The translations under genes and the position numbers were made by a program. From Parabacteroides sp. TM07-1AC (GTDB lineage Bacteria > Bacteroidota > Bacteroidia > Bacteroidales > Tannerellaceae): DNA of 64,000 nt. The notes below the pieces were generated by a model. It searched no databases, was not told where the DNA came from, and saw only the letters and a program-made list of their open reading frames with translations. How positions within the stretch are numbered: position 1 is the first letter of the stretch; each line of letters begins with the position of its first letter. Shown here piece by piece: positions 33,961 through 43,238 of this stretch. The stretch is from assembly GCF_003480915.1 (NCBI RefSeq), contig NZ_QUKD01000001.1, positions 930,001 to 994,000 on the forward strand, read 5' to 3'.

Positions 33961-34725
33961 ATGGAACTCAACGAAATAATTAAACCGGAGAATCTGGTCT
34001 ATACAAAGCCGGAATTGATGAACGACAATCCCATGCACTACTGTCCCGGTTGCAGCCACGGTGTGATACACAAGCTGATCGCTGAAGTGATCGCCGAAAT
34101 GGGAATGGAAGAAAAAACAATCGGTGTCTCTCCGGTGGGTTGCGCCGTATTCGCATATAACTACCTGGATATCGACTGGGAAGAAGCTGCTCACGGACGT
34201 GCACCTGCCATCGCAACAGCGATCAAACGCCTGAATCCGGAAAAGATGGTCTTCACTTACCAGGGCGACGGCGACCTCGCCGCTATCGGTACAGCCGAAA
34301 CTATCCATGCTGCCAACCGCGGTGAAAACATCGTAATCGTATTCGTGAACAATGCGATCTATGGTATGACCGGTGGTCAGATGGCTCCTACTACCCTCGA
34401 AGGGATGCCGACAGCGACTTGCCCTTACGGACGTAACATCGCTCTCAACGGTTATCCGCTGAAGATCGGCGATCTGCTGGCCCAGTTGGAAGGTACCTGC
34501 CTGGTTACGCGCCAGAGTGTACAGACTGCTGCTGCCGTGCGTAAAGCGAAAAAGATGCTTCGCAAAGCTTTTGAAAACTCGATGGCCGGCAAAGGAACTT
34601 CAGTTGTCGAATTCGTTTCCACCTGTTCATCCGGCTGGAAGATGACTCCTGAAAAAGCAAACAAATGGATGGAAGAGAACATGTTCCCGTTCTATCCACT
34701 GGGAGACTTGAAGAACAAAGAATAA
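33961..34725 (+). CDS. 2-oxoacid:ferredoxin oxidoreductase beta subunit (TPP-binding)
   Basis: This is a 254-residue subunit. The thiamine pyrophosphate motif is GDGDLAAIG...NIVIVFVNNAIYGMTGGQ (GDG-X(n)-N type). CPGCSHG near residue 25 and the conserved cysteine in VSPVGCAVF are typical of the family. It works with the alpha, gamma and delta subunits encoded beside it. Confidence 0.93.
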   Translation: MELNEIIKPENLVYTKPELMNDNPMHYCPGCSHGVIHKLIAEVIAEMGMEEKTIGVSPVGCAVFAYNYLDIDWEEAAHGRAPAIATAIKRLNPEKMVFTYQGDGDLAAIGTAETIHAANRGENIVIVFVNNAIYGMTGGQMAPTTLEGMPTATCPYGRNIALNGYPLKIGDLLAQLEGTCLVTRQSVQTAAAVRKAKKMLRKAFENSMAGKGTSVVEFVSTCSSGWKMTPEKANKWMEENMFPFYPLGDLKNKE

Positions 34726-34742
34726 GTAAATACAAAAACGAC

Positions 34743-35285
34743 ATGAAACAAGAAATAATTATAGCAGGCTTTGGTGGACAAGGTGTTCTGTCGATGGGTA
34801 AGATACTTGCTTATTCAGGCTTGATGGAAGGCAAGGAAGTGACCTGGATGCCTTCATACGGACCGGAACAACGTGGCGGTACAGCCAACGTGACAGTGAT
34901 CTTGAGCGATGATCCTATCAGCTCTCCGATCTTGAATGAATATGATATCGCCATCGTACTGAACCAGCCATCTATGGATAAGTTCGAAAGCAAGGTAAAG
35001 CCGGGTGGTATCCTGATCTATGACGGCTATGGTATTCATACGCCGGTTAAACGCTCCGACATCAACATCTATCGGGTAGATGCCATGGATGCGGCTACGG
35101 AAATGAAGAATGAAAAAGCATTCAACATGCTTATTTTGGGCGGTTTGCTGAAGATCGTTCCGATGGTGAAACTGGAAAACGTCCTGCTGGGCCTGAAGAA
35201 GTCCCTGCCCGAACGTCATCACAAGTTGATCCCGATGAACGAAGCTGCCATAAAGAAAGGCATGGAGATCATACAGAAAATGTAA
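34743..35285 (+). CDS. 2-oxoacid:ferredoxin oxidoreductase gamma subunit
   Basis: This 180-residue subunit has the glycine-rich start IIIAGFGGQGVLSMGKILAYSG and PSYGPEQRGGTANVTVILSD, both hallmarks of the gamma domain that binds CoA-side elements of the complex. The ATG at 34743 is 17 bases after the beta-subunit stop. It is the last gene of the operon, followed by a terminator at 35306-35342. Confidence 0.92.
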   Translation: MKQEIIIAGFGGQGVLSMGKILAYSGLMEGKEVTWMPSYGPEQRGGTANVTVILSDDPISSPILNEYDIAIVLNQPSMDKFESKVKPGGILIYDGYGIHTPVKRSDINIYRVDAMDAATEMKNEKAFNMLILGGLLKIVPMVKLENVLLGLKKSLPERHHKLIPMNEAAIKKGMEIIQKM

Positions 35286-35305
35286 TCTTGCAAAAAGAAT
35301 ATAAA

Positions 35306-35342
35306 GAGGGGCGTTTCTTTCGTAGAAATGCCCTTTTGTTTT
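35306..35342 (+). terminator. Intrinsic terminator of the oxidoreductase operon
   Basis: The stem GGGCGTTTCT/AGAAATGCCC (35309-35318 and 35324-35333, one G-T pair, 5-base loop) is followed by TTTTGTTTTA. Confidence 0.75.
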
Positions 35343-35349
35343 ATCTTTG
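35342..35349 (+). promoter_or_regulatory. Promoter -7 element directly before the porin gene
   Basis: TATCTTTG is an exact TAnnTTTG match and ends 6 bases before the ATG at 35356. Transcription would begin at or next to the start codon, so the mRNA may be leaderless. Confidence 0.4.
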
Positions 35350-35355
35350 CAACCC

Positions 35356-37491
35356 ATGAAGCATTGCTTATACATATTATTGTTGCTGATAGTATCTGCC
35401 GTAACCGTTCAGGCACAGCGCGAAGGTGGCCGGGCAGATCAGAGAGGTGGAGGAAGACGTGGGGGCTTCTCCCTGTCGAACCTGACATCATCACAGAAAG
35501 AGATACCGGACAGCCTGTTGGTCGCAGACAGCGCCGCTTTAAATTCCAAACGTATCACGGCTTATCGGCTCACTCCTTTTTTAGGTGAACCGTATGTAGC
35601 GCCACTGGATACAAACAAACTGAATTTCAGTAATTCGACATTGGTTGAAAGCAAATCGCTTGCCATCGGTTATCTGGCAAACCTGGGTTCTCCGGCACAA
35701 ACCAAAATATTCTCCGAACGGCAAGAGGCACGTGATTTCATCTTTGCGGATGCCTATGACTATTATATCACAACACCCGAAAATGCCTATTTCTACAACA
35801 CTAAAATCCCTTACACCAACATTATGTATACTACCGCAGGTGGTAGTACCAACAAGGAGGAGCAGTTGAAAGGGACTATGACAATGAACTTCGGCAAGAA
35901 GATCAATGTGGGTGGCGATATCGATTATATTTATGGTCGCGGGCATTATAAAAACAACGGTAACAAACTATTAAGCTACCGTTTCTTCGGCAGTTACCAG
36001 ACCGATCGTTACGAATTGCATGCTTCATTAAGCAACTTCAACTTTGTCAATTACGAGAACGGAGGATTGGATAATGACTCTACCATCAACCATCCTGACG
36101 AATATTTTCCGGAGGGACGTCCGTCCGATACCAAGTCATATGATATCCGTTATCTGACAAATGCGTGGAACCGTGTACGCGGAAAACGATATTTCCTGAC
36201 CCAGCGATATAACCTCGGCTTCACTCGTGAACTGGAAGAAACAGATGAAGAAGGGAATCCGAAAGAAATGTTCGTCCCGGTATCCAGCATCATCCATACG
36301 ATCGATTACGAAGATAACCGCCGCCGTTTCATTGCAGACAATACCGCCCTGATGGATTCGTCTTACATAGTCGATGACAATGGTTTGCGTTTTCCACGCA
36401 TCTATGGATTGGGGGCTACACTCGATGATCAGACATCTTCCTGGAATCTGAAGAATACGATCGGTCTTTCGTTGCGGGAAGGTTTCCAGGACTGGGTAAA
36501 ATTCGGTCTGACAGCTTTCGTCCGACTGGAAAAGCGCCGGTTCAAACTGGAGCCTAAAATTGAGGGAATCGATTATGGCGAATACGGACGAGGCCCCTAC
36601 TTCTCTGTCGATAATGTCGATCTGAAAAATCTACCGACAGCGGATATCTATGATGAATTTTCCACCTATGTCGGAGCGGAACTCTCCAAACGCCAGGGTA
36701 GTATCCTGACTTATAATGCGCGGGGTGAACTGTGTATGGTCGGTAGCGATGTCGGTGAATTTCGTGTGACCGGAGATTTGCAGACGCGCTTCAAATTGTT
36801 CAAGAAAGATGCCGTCATCAAAGCGGATGCTTACATCAAGAATACAACGCCGGCTTTTTACCTGCGTCACAATCATTCCCGTTACTTTTGGTGGGATAAT
36901 CCGAACTTTAACATGACACAGCAAATCTATGCGGGAGGTGAAGTCTATCTGGAATCTTCAAAGACGACATTAAAAGCGGGTGTGGAAAGTATTCAGAACT
37001 ATATTTATTTCAATAAAGAAGGATTCCCTGTACAGCACGGAAGCAACCTGCAGGTTGTCAGTGCACGTATCAAACAGGATTTCCGTTTCCGTGCTTTCGG
37101 ATGGGAAAATGAAGCCTGCTGGCAATTGAGCAGCGACAAAAGCGTACTTCCGCTTCCATCGTTAAGCGCCTATTCGAACATGTATCTGGCCGTTAAGCTG
37201 GCAAAAGTACTGACAGTTCAACTGGGAGCCAACGTGTATTACAACACGGCTTATTATGCACCGTATTACGAACCGGCAACCCAGCAGTTCCAGGTTCAGA
37301 ACGAAGTAAAAGTAGGCAACTATCCGTTGATCAACGCTTACGTGAACTTCCACCTGAAACAGGCTCGTTTCTTCGTTATGGCATATAACCTGAGCAGTAA
37401 GTTTGCAGAGCCTAATTATTTCTCTCTAGCACACTATCCGTTGAATCCGATGGTGCTGAAAATGGGTATTGCTGTTACATTTAATAACTAA
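35356..37491 (+). CDS. Putative porin (Bacteroidetes Porin_10-type beta-barrel)
   Basis: This 711-residue outer membrane protein has a signal peptide (MKHCLYILLLLIVSAVTVQA, cut before Q). A short linker rich in Arg and Gly is followed by alternating aromatic/polar strands along the whole length, for example VGGDIDYIYGRGHYKNNGNKLL, typical of a large beta-barrel. It ends in a strand (NPMVLKMGIAVTFNN). Bacteroidales relatives are annotated as putative porin. The ATG at 35356 is used; the alternative TTG at 35347 adds only three residues. The next gene starts 5 bases after the stop. Confidence 0.83.
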   Translation: MKHCLYILLLLIVSAVTVQAQREGGRADQRGGGRRGGFSLSNLTSSQKEIPDSLLVADSAALNSKRITAYRLTPFLGEPYVAPLDTNKLNFSNSTLVESKSLAIGYLANLGSPAQTKIFSERQEARDFIFADAYDYYITTPENAYFYNTKIPYTNIMYTTAGGSTNKEEQLKGTMTMNFGKKINVGGDIDYIYGRGHYKNNGNKLLSYRFFGSYQTDRYELHASLSNFNFVNYENGGLDNDSTINHPDEYFPEGRPSDTKSYDIRYLTNAWNRVRGKRYFLTQRYNLGFTRELEETDEEGNPKEMFVPVSSIIHTIDYEDNRRRFIADNTALMDSSYIVDDNGLRFPRIYGLGATLDDQTSSWNLKNTIGLSLREGFQDWVKFGLTAFVRLEKRRFKLEPKIEGIDYGEYGRGPYFSVDNVDLKNLPTADIYDEFSTYVGAELSKRQGSILTYNARGELCMVGSDVGEFRVTGDLQTRFKLFKKDAVIKADAYIKNTTPAFYLRHNHSRYFWWDNPNFNMTQQIYAGGEVYLESSKTTLKAGVESIQNYIYFNKEGFPVQHGSNLQVVSARIKQDFRFRAFGWENEACWQLSSDKSVLPLPSLSAYSNMYLAVKLAKVLTVQLGANVYYNTAYYAPYYEPATQQFQVQNEVKVGNYPLINAYVNFHLKQARFFVMAYNLSSKFAEPNYFSLAHYPLNPMVLKMGIAVTFNN

Positions 37492-37496
37492 GTCGT

Positions 37497-38321
37497 ATGA
37501 AATCCCGGAAGTTGCTGGTTGTTTATATCATCCTGTTGGTATGTATACTGATAGTCATGTTCCGTTTATGGCCGTACAAAAAAGAACCTGTCGCTCCGAG
37601 GGATTATCCGGAAATCAAGGAGGAGGGTATCCTCCGAATGGTAACCGAATATAATCAATCCGGTTACTATATAGCCGGCGATACTATTGAGGGTTTCCAA
37701 TACGAACTGAGCCAAGCGATTGCCGCCCTCTCGGGACTGGAAGTACAGACCCAGCTGGAAATGAGCCTTGCCGAAAGTTTCAGGGAGCTATCGGATAACC
37801 AATGCGACGTTATAGCCCGCAACATTCCTATTACCAGTGAAATAAAAGAGAATTATCTGTTTACCGAACCGATCGTTTTCAACAAACAGGTATTGGTACA
37901 ACGTACGAAAGAAGCCAACAACGGTATCCAACCGATTCGTAATCAGCTCGATCTGGCACAAAAGACCTTGTATATACCTAAAAACTCTCCCGCTTTGTTG
38001 CGCCTGCAAAACCTGGCACATGAAATCGGCGATACCATTTATGTAAAGGAAGACGAACTATATTCCAGTGAACAATTGGCTATCATGGTAGCCAAAGGGG
38101 ATATCAATTATGCCGTATGTGACCAGCAAATAGCCCGCCTGTCCAAAGAAAATCTGCCCGAAATAGATATCGATACAGATATCAGTTTCACCCAACTTCA
38201 ATCATGGGCTGTACGCAAAGACTCCCCTATCCTGCTCGACAGCCTGAACAGCTGGCTGTCGCAAATCAAGAAAAGCGGTCTGTATGACCAGATATACAAA
38301 CGCTACTACGGAAAGAAGTAA
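37497..38321 (+). CDS. Membrane-anchored substrate-binding-like protein (SBP_bac_3/MltF N-domain type)
   Basis: This 274-residue protein has one N-terminal transmembrane helix or uncleaved signal (LLVVYIILLVCILIVMFRLW, about 5-24). A two-lobed periplasmic binding fold follows: ILRMVTEYNQSGYYIAGDTIEGFQYELSQAIA, CDVIARNIPITSEIKENYLFTEPI, and SWLSQIKKSGLYDQIYKRYYGKK at the end. This resembles amino-acid binding proteins and the non-catalytic domain of lytic transglycosylase F, but no transglycosylase domain follows. No ABC permease lies nearby, so the role is probably sensing or cell-wall related (inference). Confidence 0.8.
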   Translation: MKSRKLLVVYIILLVCILIVMFRLWPYKKEPVAPRDYPEIKEEGILRMVTEYNQSGYYIAGDTIEGFQYELSQAIAALSGLEVQTQLEMSLAESFRELSDNQCDVIARNIPITSEIKENYLFTEPIVFNKQVLVQRTKEANNGIQPIRNQLDLAQKTLYIPKNSPALLRLQNLAHEIGDTIYVKEDELYSSEQLAIMVAKGDINYAVCDQQIARLSKENLPEIDIDTDISFTQLQSWAVRKDSPILLDSLNSWLSQIKKSGLYDQIYKRYYGKK

Positions 38322-38337
38322 TTACTTTAAAACAACA

Positions 38338-39510
38338 TCACCAGGCATGTGAAGGCAAAATGAACGAAAAGGTAGACCCTTCGCCCAGCTTCGATTCAAC
38401 CTGGATAGTGCCGCCCATCTTCGTAACAAGTCCTTTACAAATAGCCAACCCCAAACCTATACCTTCCACATAGTCATTTACTTTGACAAAACGGTTGAAC
38501 AGATTCTGTAACTGTGCCTCTGCTATTCCTTGTCCGGTATCTTTTACATAAAAGTTCAGCTTACCATCGCCTAAGGATTTATACCCCATTGTGATACTGC
38601 CCTTTTTCGTATTCTTGATCGCATTATTGACCAGATTATTGATCAACTGGAGTAAACGGACATAGTCGGCACCAAAAGTACATCTGTCCAATCCCTTTTC
38701 GAGGATCAGTTTCACATCTTTCGGCATACGGGGTTTTATAGAAGCATACGTCGTGTCCATCATTTCATTCAGGTCGATCGGAGCATAACTGATCTTTATC
38801 GCATCAGCTTCAATCTTTGAGAGGTCGAGGATATCGTTGATCAGCTGCATGAGTAACTGATTATTCGCTTTGATAATCTCATAATAAGACATACGCTCTT
38901 CGTCTGTATCCGCAAACGCCATCATCTCCGAAAAGCCGGTTATTGCGTTCAAAGGTGTGCGGATCTCATGACTCATGTCTGCCAGATATTTTGATTTCAA
39001 CTTATCAGCCAGTTCAGCTTTATCGCGCTCACTTTCCAGGCGTTTTTCTATTGCCCGCTTTACTGTGGCATCACTCCACAAGGCGAGCAACAGAGGTTTT
39101 CCGTTACTTAAAGAAATCGGGTACTTGGCCACTTCAATATATTTGGTATCACCGGAAGCTGTCTTGAGCCAACCATGAAATTCAGCCACTTTACCCGAAC
39201 TGATAACATTTTTATCTACCTCCAACCGCTCTTCTATCGACATTAACGCATTATAATGTACTTCAGAGTCATCATGCCCCTCGATCTGAGAAGTATCAAT
39301 CCCTGTAATCTCTTCCATAAATCTGTTCCAGTAGAGATAATTGTAATGATTCTCCGGATCTTTTACAAACACTCCCAAAGGCAAATGATCTAATATCGTG
39401 TTAAGCAACTCATGAACAGTATCTAATTCATTTAAGGTTGCCTTCTTCTGAAAGCCGTCAAAGCTATCATTTGTTCCCATAATAACTTGCAATTTTTCCA
39501 ATATGGGCAT
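38338..39510 (-). CDS. Soluble PAS-domain sensor histidine kinase
   Basis: This 390-residue kinase has no membrane helix. A PAS domain with PAC motif (about 35-155, HLPLGVFVKDPENHYNYLYWN; ASGDTKYIEVAKYPIS) leads into HisKA with His181 in LADMSHEIRTPLNAITGFSEM. HATPase_c has NNLVNNAIKNTKKG and IGLGLAICKGLVTKMGG. No receiver domain is attached and no response regulator is next to it. A perfect 15-base palindrome lies 18 bases upstream of the start. Confidence 0.9.
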   Translation of the reverse strand: MPILEKLQVIMGTNDSFDGFQKKATLNELDTVHELLNTILDHLPLGVFVKDPENHYNYLYWNRFMEEITGIDTSQIEGHDDSEVHYNALMSIEERLEVDKNVISSGKVAEFHGWLKTASGDTKYIEVAKYPISLSNGKPLLLALWSDATVKRAIEKRLESERDKAELADKLKSKYLADMSHEIRTPLNAITGFSEMMAFADTDEERMSYYEIIKANNQLLMQLINDILDLSKIEADAIKISYAPIDLNEMMDTTYASIKPRMPKDVKLILEKGLDRCTFGADYVRLLQLINNLVNNAIKNTKKGSITMGYKSLGDGKLNFYVKDTGQGIAEAQLQNLFNRFVKVNDYVEGIGLGLAICKGLVTKMGGTIQVESKLGEGSTFSFILPSHAW

Positions 39511-39527
39511 AAAGATATTAATTTTTT

Positions 39528-39542
39528 ATGGTACAGTACCAT
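39528..39542. promoter_or_regulatory. Palindrome upstream of the PAS kinase gene
   Basis: ATGGTACAGTACCAT is a perfect 7-1-7 palindrome close to the kinase start and could be an operator. Confidence 0.4.
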
Positions 39543-39634
39543 AGATAGATATGAATTTTCAAAGCTTATAGAAAAATACAAGACATTTATTACAAGAGCC
39601 AACATTACTAGTATAGAATTTGACAAATATTATT

Positions 39635-39642
39635 TACCTTTA
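39635..39642 (+). promoter_or_regulatory. Probable promoter -7 element of the DEAD-box helicase gene
   Basis: TACCTTTA differs from TAnnTTTG only in the last base and lies 21 bases before the ATG. Confidence 0.35.
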
Positions 39643-39663
39643 CGGTGAATTTAATGATAGAAG

Positions 39664-40953
39664 ATGAGATTTGACGAATTGGATTTGGAAGAGGCCGTAT
39701 TAGACGGTCTCGATGCTATGAATTTTCTGGAAACAACTCCTGTACAGGAATTAACGATTCCAGTAATATTAGAAGGGAAGGATATCATTGCCTGTGCACA
39801 AACCGGTACAGGAAAGACGGCTGCCTATGTATTGCCTCTGATCAATGAATTAAGTAAGGGTAATCATCCGGATAATGCCGTTAACGCTGTTATTATGGCT
39901 CCTACCCGCGAGCTGGCTCAACAAATAGACCAGCAAATAGAAGGATTTACTTATTTCGTTCCGGTTTCGGCTGTAGCCGTATACGGCGGGACTGACGGAG
40001 TAGCCTGGGAACAACAAAAACGAGGAATGGAGATGGGTGCCGATATCGTTATCGCCACTCCGGGGCGTTTATTATCGCACCTGAAACTGGGAACTGTAGA
40101 CCTTTCACAGGTCTCCTATTTTGTTCTCGATGAAGCCGACCGTATGCTGGATATGGGATTTTACGACGACATCATGCAGGTACAAAAGCAGCTGCCTCCT
40201 ACCTGCCAGACCATTATGTTCTCTGCCACCATGCCCCCTAAAATCCGGACACTAGCTAAAACAATCCTGAAGAATCCCGAAGAAGTCAAGATCGCCATCT
40301 CCCGCCCACCCGAAACGATCATGCAAACAGCTTATATTTGCTACGATCCTCAAAAGCTAAAGATACTTGAAGACCTCTTCCTTCAAAGCCGCCCGCAGCG
40401 CGTCATCATCTTCTCCTCCTCCAAGATGAAGGTAAAAGAACTTTCAGCCACACTGAAACGGATGAAGTTTAACGTCGCTGCCATGCACTCCGACCTGGAG
40501 CAGTCCCAGCGTGAAGAGGTGATGAAAGAATTTAAAAACGGACACATCGACATACTGGTTGCCACCGACGTTGTTTCACGCGGTATCGATATCAATGACA
40601 TCAAACTGGTAATCAATTATGATATACCTCACGACCCGGAAGATTACGTACACCGCATCGGCCGTACAGCCCGTGGAACCGGAGGCGAAGGACTGGCTAT
40701 CACATTTATCAGCATAGAAGAACAAGCCCAGTTCAAACGCATCGAGGATTTCCTGGAAAAGGAAGTATACAAGATTCCCGTCGATCCTAAGTTTGGTGAA
40801 ACACCGCTATACGAGCCTGAAAAATACGGAAACATGCGTCGCGGACGCGGACGTCCACGTAAAGAAGGCAACGGAGGAGGCAGACCAGGTAACCGTCCGG
40901 GAGGAAAGCCCGGTAACGGAAACCGTCGCGGAAGACCTAAAAAAGAATCCTGA
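39664..40953 (+). CDS. DEAD-box RNA helicase
   Basis: This 429-residue ATP-dependent RNA helicase shows the Q motif TPVQELTIP, motif I AQTGTGKT, Ia PTRELAQQ, II VLDEADRMLDMG, III SAT, and VI HRIGRTARG. The C-terminal 60 residues form a basic Arg/Gly-rich tail (RRGRGRPRKEGNGGGRPGNRPGGKPGNGNRRGRPKKES) likely to bind RNA. Such proteins assist ribosome assembly and mRNA turnover, often at low temperature. A bidirectional terminator separates it from rho. Confidence 0.95.
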   Translation: MRFDELDLEEAVLDGLDAMNFLETTPVQELTIPVILEGKDIIACAQTGTGKTAAYVLPLINELSKGNHPDNAVNAVIMAPTRELAQQIDQQIEGFTYFVPVSAVAVYGGTDGVAWEQQKRGMEMGADIVIATPGRLLSHLKLGTVDLSQVSYFVLDEADRMLDMGFYDDIMQVQKQLPPTCQTIMFSATMPPKIRTLAKTILKNPEEVKIAISRPPETIMQTAYICYDPQKLKILEDLFLQSRPQRVIIFSSSKMKVKELSATLKRMKFNVAAMHSDLEQSQREEVMKEFKNGHIDILVATDVVSRGIDINDIKLVINYDIPHDPEDYVHRIGRTARGTGGEGLAITFISIEEQAQFKRIEDFLEKEVYKIPVDPKFGETPLYEPEKYGNMRRGRGRPRKEGNGGGRPGNRPGGKPGNGNRRGRPKKES

Positions 40954-40980
40954 AATATAGAACTTCAAATATCGGATAAC

Positions 40981-41016
40981 AAAAAAAGGGATGCATATCG
41001 ATGCACCCCTTTTTTA
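40981..41016. terminator. Bidirectional intrinsic terminator between helicase and rho
   Basis: The sequence is AAAAAAAGGG-A-TGCAT, a 4-base loop, and ATGCA-C-CCCTTTTTTT. U-tracts are available on both strands, so it can stop both the helicase and rho transcripts. Confidence 0.8.
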
Positions 41017-41035
41017 TTATCTATTTTATTCCGGA

Positions 41036-43051
41036 TTATCCGTTCATGGAAGCCAGGAACTCCATATTGTCATACGTCTGCTCCATACGTTTCTTTACAA
41101 ACTCCATTGCTTCGATCGAGTTCATATCCGACAGGTATTTACGAAGTATCCACATACGGTTCAGCGTACTTTCATCCTGCAACAGATCATCGCGACGAGT
41201 ACTTGACGCAGTGATATCGACAGCCGGATAAATACGTTTGTTAGACAGCTTGCGATCCAACTGCAATTCCATATTACCTGTTCCCTTAAATTCTTCAAAG
41301 ATCACATCATCCATCTTCGAACCTGTTTCAGTCAATGCCGTTGCCAGAATCGTCAGGCTGCCGCCGTTCTCAATGTTACGGGCAGCACCGAAGAAACGTT
41401 TCGGTTTCTGTAATGCGTTCGCATCCACACCACCGGAAAGAACCTTACCGGAAGCAGGTTGAACCGTGTTGTAAGCACGTGCCAAACGAGTGATCGAGTC
41501 CAAAAGGATTACCACATCGTGACCACATTCCACCATACGTTTTGCCTTGTTCAATACGATCTCGGCAATCTTCACATGGCGTTCTGCCGGTTCATCGAAA
41601 GTAGAGGCAATCACTTCAGCATCTACGCTACGAGCCATATCGGTTACTTCTTCAGGACGTTCGTCGATCAACAGGATGATCATATATACCTCCGGATGGT
41701 TTGCAGCAATCGCATTAGCGATATCTTTCAGCAACATCGTCTTACCGGTCTTAGGCTGTGCCACGATCAGACCACGTTGTCCTTTACCGATCGGCGAGAA
41801 CAGATCGACTACACGAACAGCTATATTATCATATACTTTCGGAGCTTTACGGGCCGTAAGCATGAACTTTTCATCCGGGAAAAGCGGTGTTAAATGATCG
41901 AAAGGAACACGGTCGCGTACATCTTCCGGTGAACGGCCATTGATCTTGTCGACTTTTACCAGCGGGAAATATTTTTCACCTTCTTTCGGAGGACGAATAG
42001 CACCTTCTACCACATCACCAGTCTTCAAACCAAACAGTTTGATCTGTGACTGTGATACATAGATGTCATCCGGAGAAGTCAGGTAGTTATAATCCGACGA
42101 ACGCAGAAAACCGTAACCATCCTGCATCATTTCCAATACACCCGTACCAATCAGAATTCCATCAAATTCGTACTGCTTGTCTTGCGATGCATTAGTATTG
42201 TTGCGCTGATTATTGTGATTATTCTGGTTGTTCTGTCTGTTATTATTCTGACGGGGAGCATTTTGCTGCTGTTGCTGTTGCGGCTGCTGCGGGGCATTCT
42301 GCTGTTCAGGTTGTTGCGGAGCTGCTTTTTCCTGTTTAGCAGGTGAAGGAGAGAACGGGAAAAGTTGATCGAGAACCGACTTGGTGTCAGGGTGTCTGAA
42401 TACAACTCTTTTAGGTTCGTTGGCTGCCGGAGTTTCAACAGCCGGTACTTCAGCTGTTTTCTGTACCGGTACTGCCGGAATTTCAGGAACAACTTCTACT
42501 GCCGGCAACTCTTCGGGAGCACCTTCAACCACAACCGGCGGCAACAAAGGTTTTTCCACAGCTACTTCCGTAGAGACAGTCTGAGGAGTTTTAGTAACCT
42601 TTACATCATCGGTCTGATTAGCCGGTACAACTGCACCTGCCACTTTTTCTTTCTTTTCAATGCGTACTCTTTTCTTACGCTCGGGCTGTTCCTTCTTTTC
42701 TGCGGCAACCGCTACTTTCTTTTCTTCAGCCGGCTGTGTGGCTTCAGGAGCTACAACCGCAGCCGTTTCGGACTTTGCAGCTTTCGATTTGCTTTCGGTT
42801 TTCGGAGCTTTCGCTACCGCCGTTTTAGAAGGCTTCTTTGCTTTCGTCTGCTTTTCAGCTTTCTTAGCTTCTTTTTCTTTCTCCTTTTCTGCCTGTAAAC
42901 CTGCATATGAGATAGCCTGTTCATCAAGAATACGATAAACAAGTTCTTCTTTTTTCAAAGAACTTATCTTCTTAATTCCTAACTCTTCCGCTATACTCTG
43001 CAATTCAGGAAGGAGTTTTTCATTTAGTTCTAGAATGTTATATTTCTGCAT
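41036..43051 (-). CDS. rho: Transcription termination factor Rho with long disordered insert
   Basis: This 671-residue hexameric RNA helicase ends transcription. Residues 1-50 form the Rho_N domain ([20 protein letters not shown]). Residues about 52-292 are disordered: first Lys/Glu/Ala-rich, then Pro/Val-rich, and finally a Q/N-rich tract (about 246-290). The cold-shock RNA-binding domain follows ([21 protein letters not shown]), then the ATPase with Walker A QPKTGKT and the Q/R loops. E. coli Rho has about 419 residues, so the insert accounts for the extra length. The start at 43051 gives the canonical N-terminus; the longer frame to 43087 is not needed. In B. thetaiotaomicron a comparable insert has been reported to drive phase separation. 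Confidence 0.96.
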   Translation of the reverse strand: MQKYNILELNEKLLPELQSIAEELGIKKISSLKKEELVYRILDEQAISYAGLQAEKEKEKEAKKAEKQTKAKKPSKTAVAKAPKTESKSKAAKSETAAVVAPEATQPAEEKKVAVAAEKKEQPERKKRVRIEKKEKVAGAVVPANQTDDVKVTKTPQTVSTEVAVEKPLLPPVVVEGAPEELPAVEVVPEIPAVPVQKTAEVPAVETPAANEPKRVVFRHPDTKSVLDQLFPFSPSPAKQEKAAPQQPEQQNAPQQPQQQQQQNAPRQNNNRQNNQNNHNNQRNNTNASQDKQYEFDGILIGTGVLEMMQDGYGFLRSSDYNYLTSPDDIYVSQSQIKLFGLKTGDVVEGAIRPPKEGEKYFPLVKVDKINGRSPEDVRDRVPFDHLTPLFPDEKFMLTARKAPKVYDNIAVRVVDLFSPIGKGQRGLIVAQPKTGKTMLLKDIANAIAANHPEVYMIILLIDERPEEVTDMARSVDAEVIASTFDEPAERHVKIAEIVLNKAKRMVECGHDVVILLDSITRLARAYNTVQPASGKVLSGGVDANALQKPKRFFGAARNIENGGSLTILATALTETGSKMDDVIFEEFKGTGNMELQLDRKLSNKRIYPAVDITASSTRRDDLLQDESTLNRMWILRKYLSDMNSIEAMEFVKKRMEQTYDNMEFLASMNG

Positions 43052-43238
43052 ATTGAGAAGTGAGTAATAAAAACGGCACACGATCAAAGATTGTACAACA
43101 CGTGCTTACCGCTATCATTGTATCTTAATAGTTTTTGATAATAAAAATTTCAATGTAAAAACCGGATTGTTTAGCTAATTTGAATCATTAGTAACACATC
43201 TGCGGAGTAAATCTTTGCAAATGTATAAAGATTTTTAG

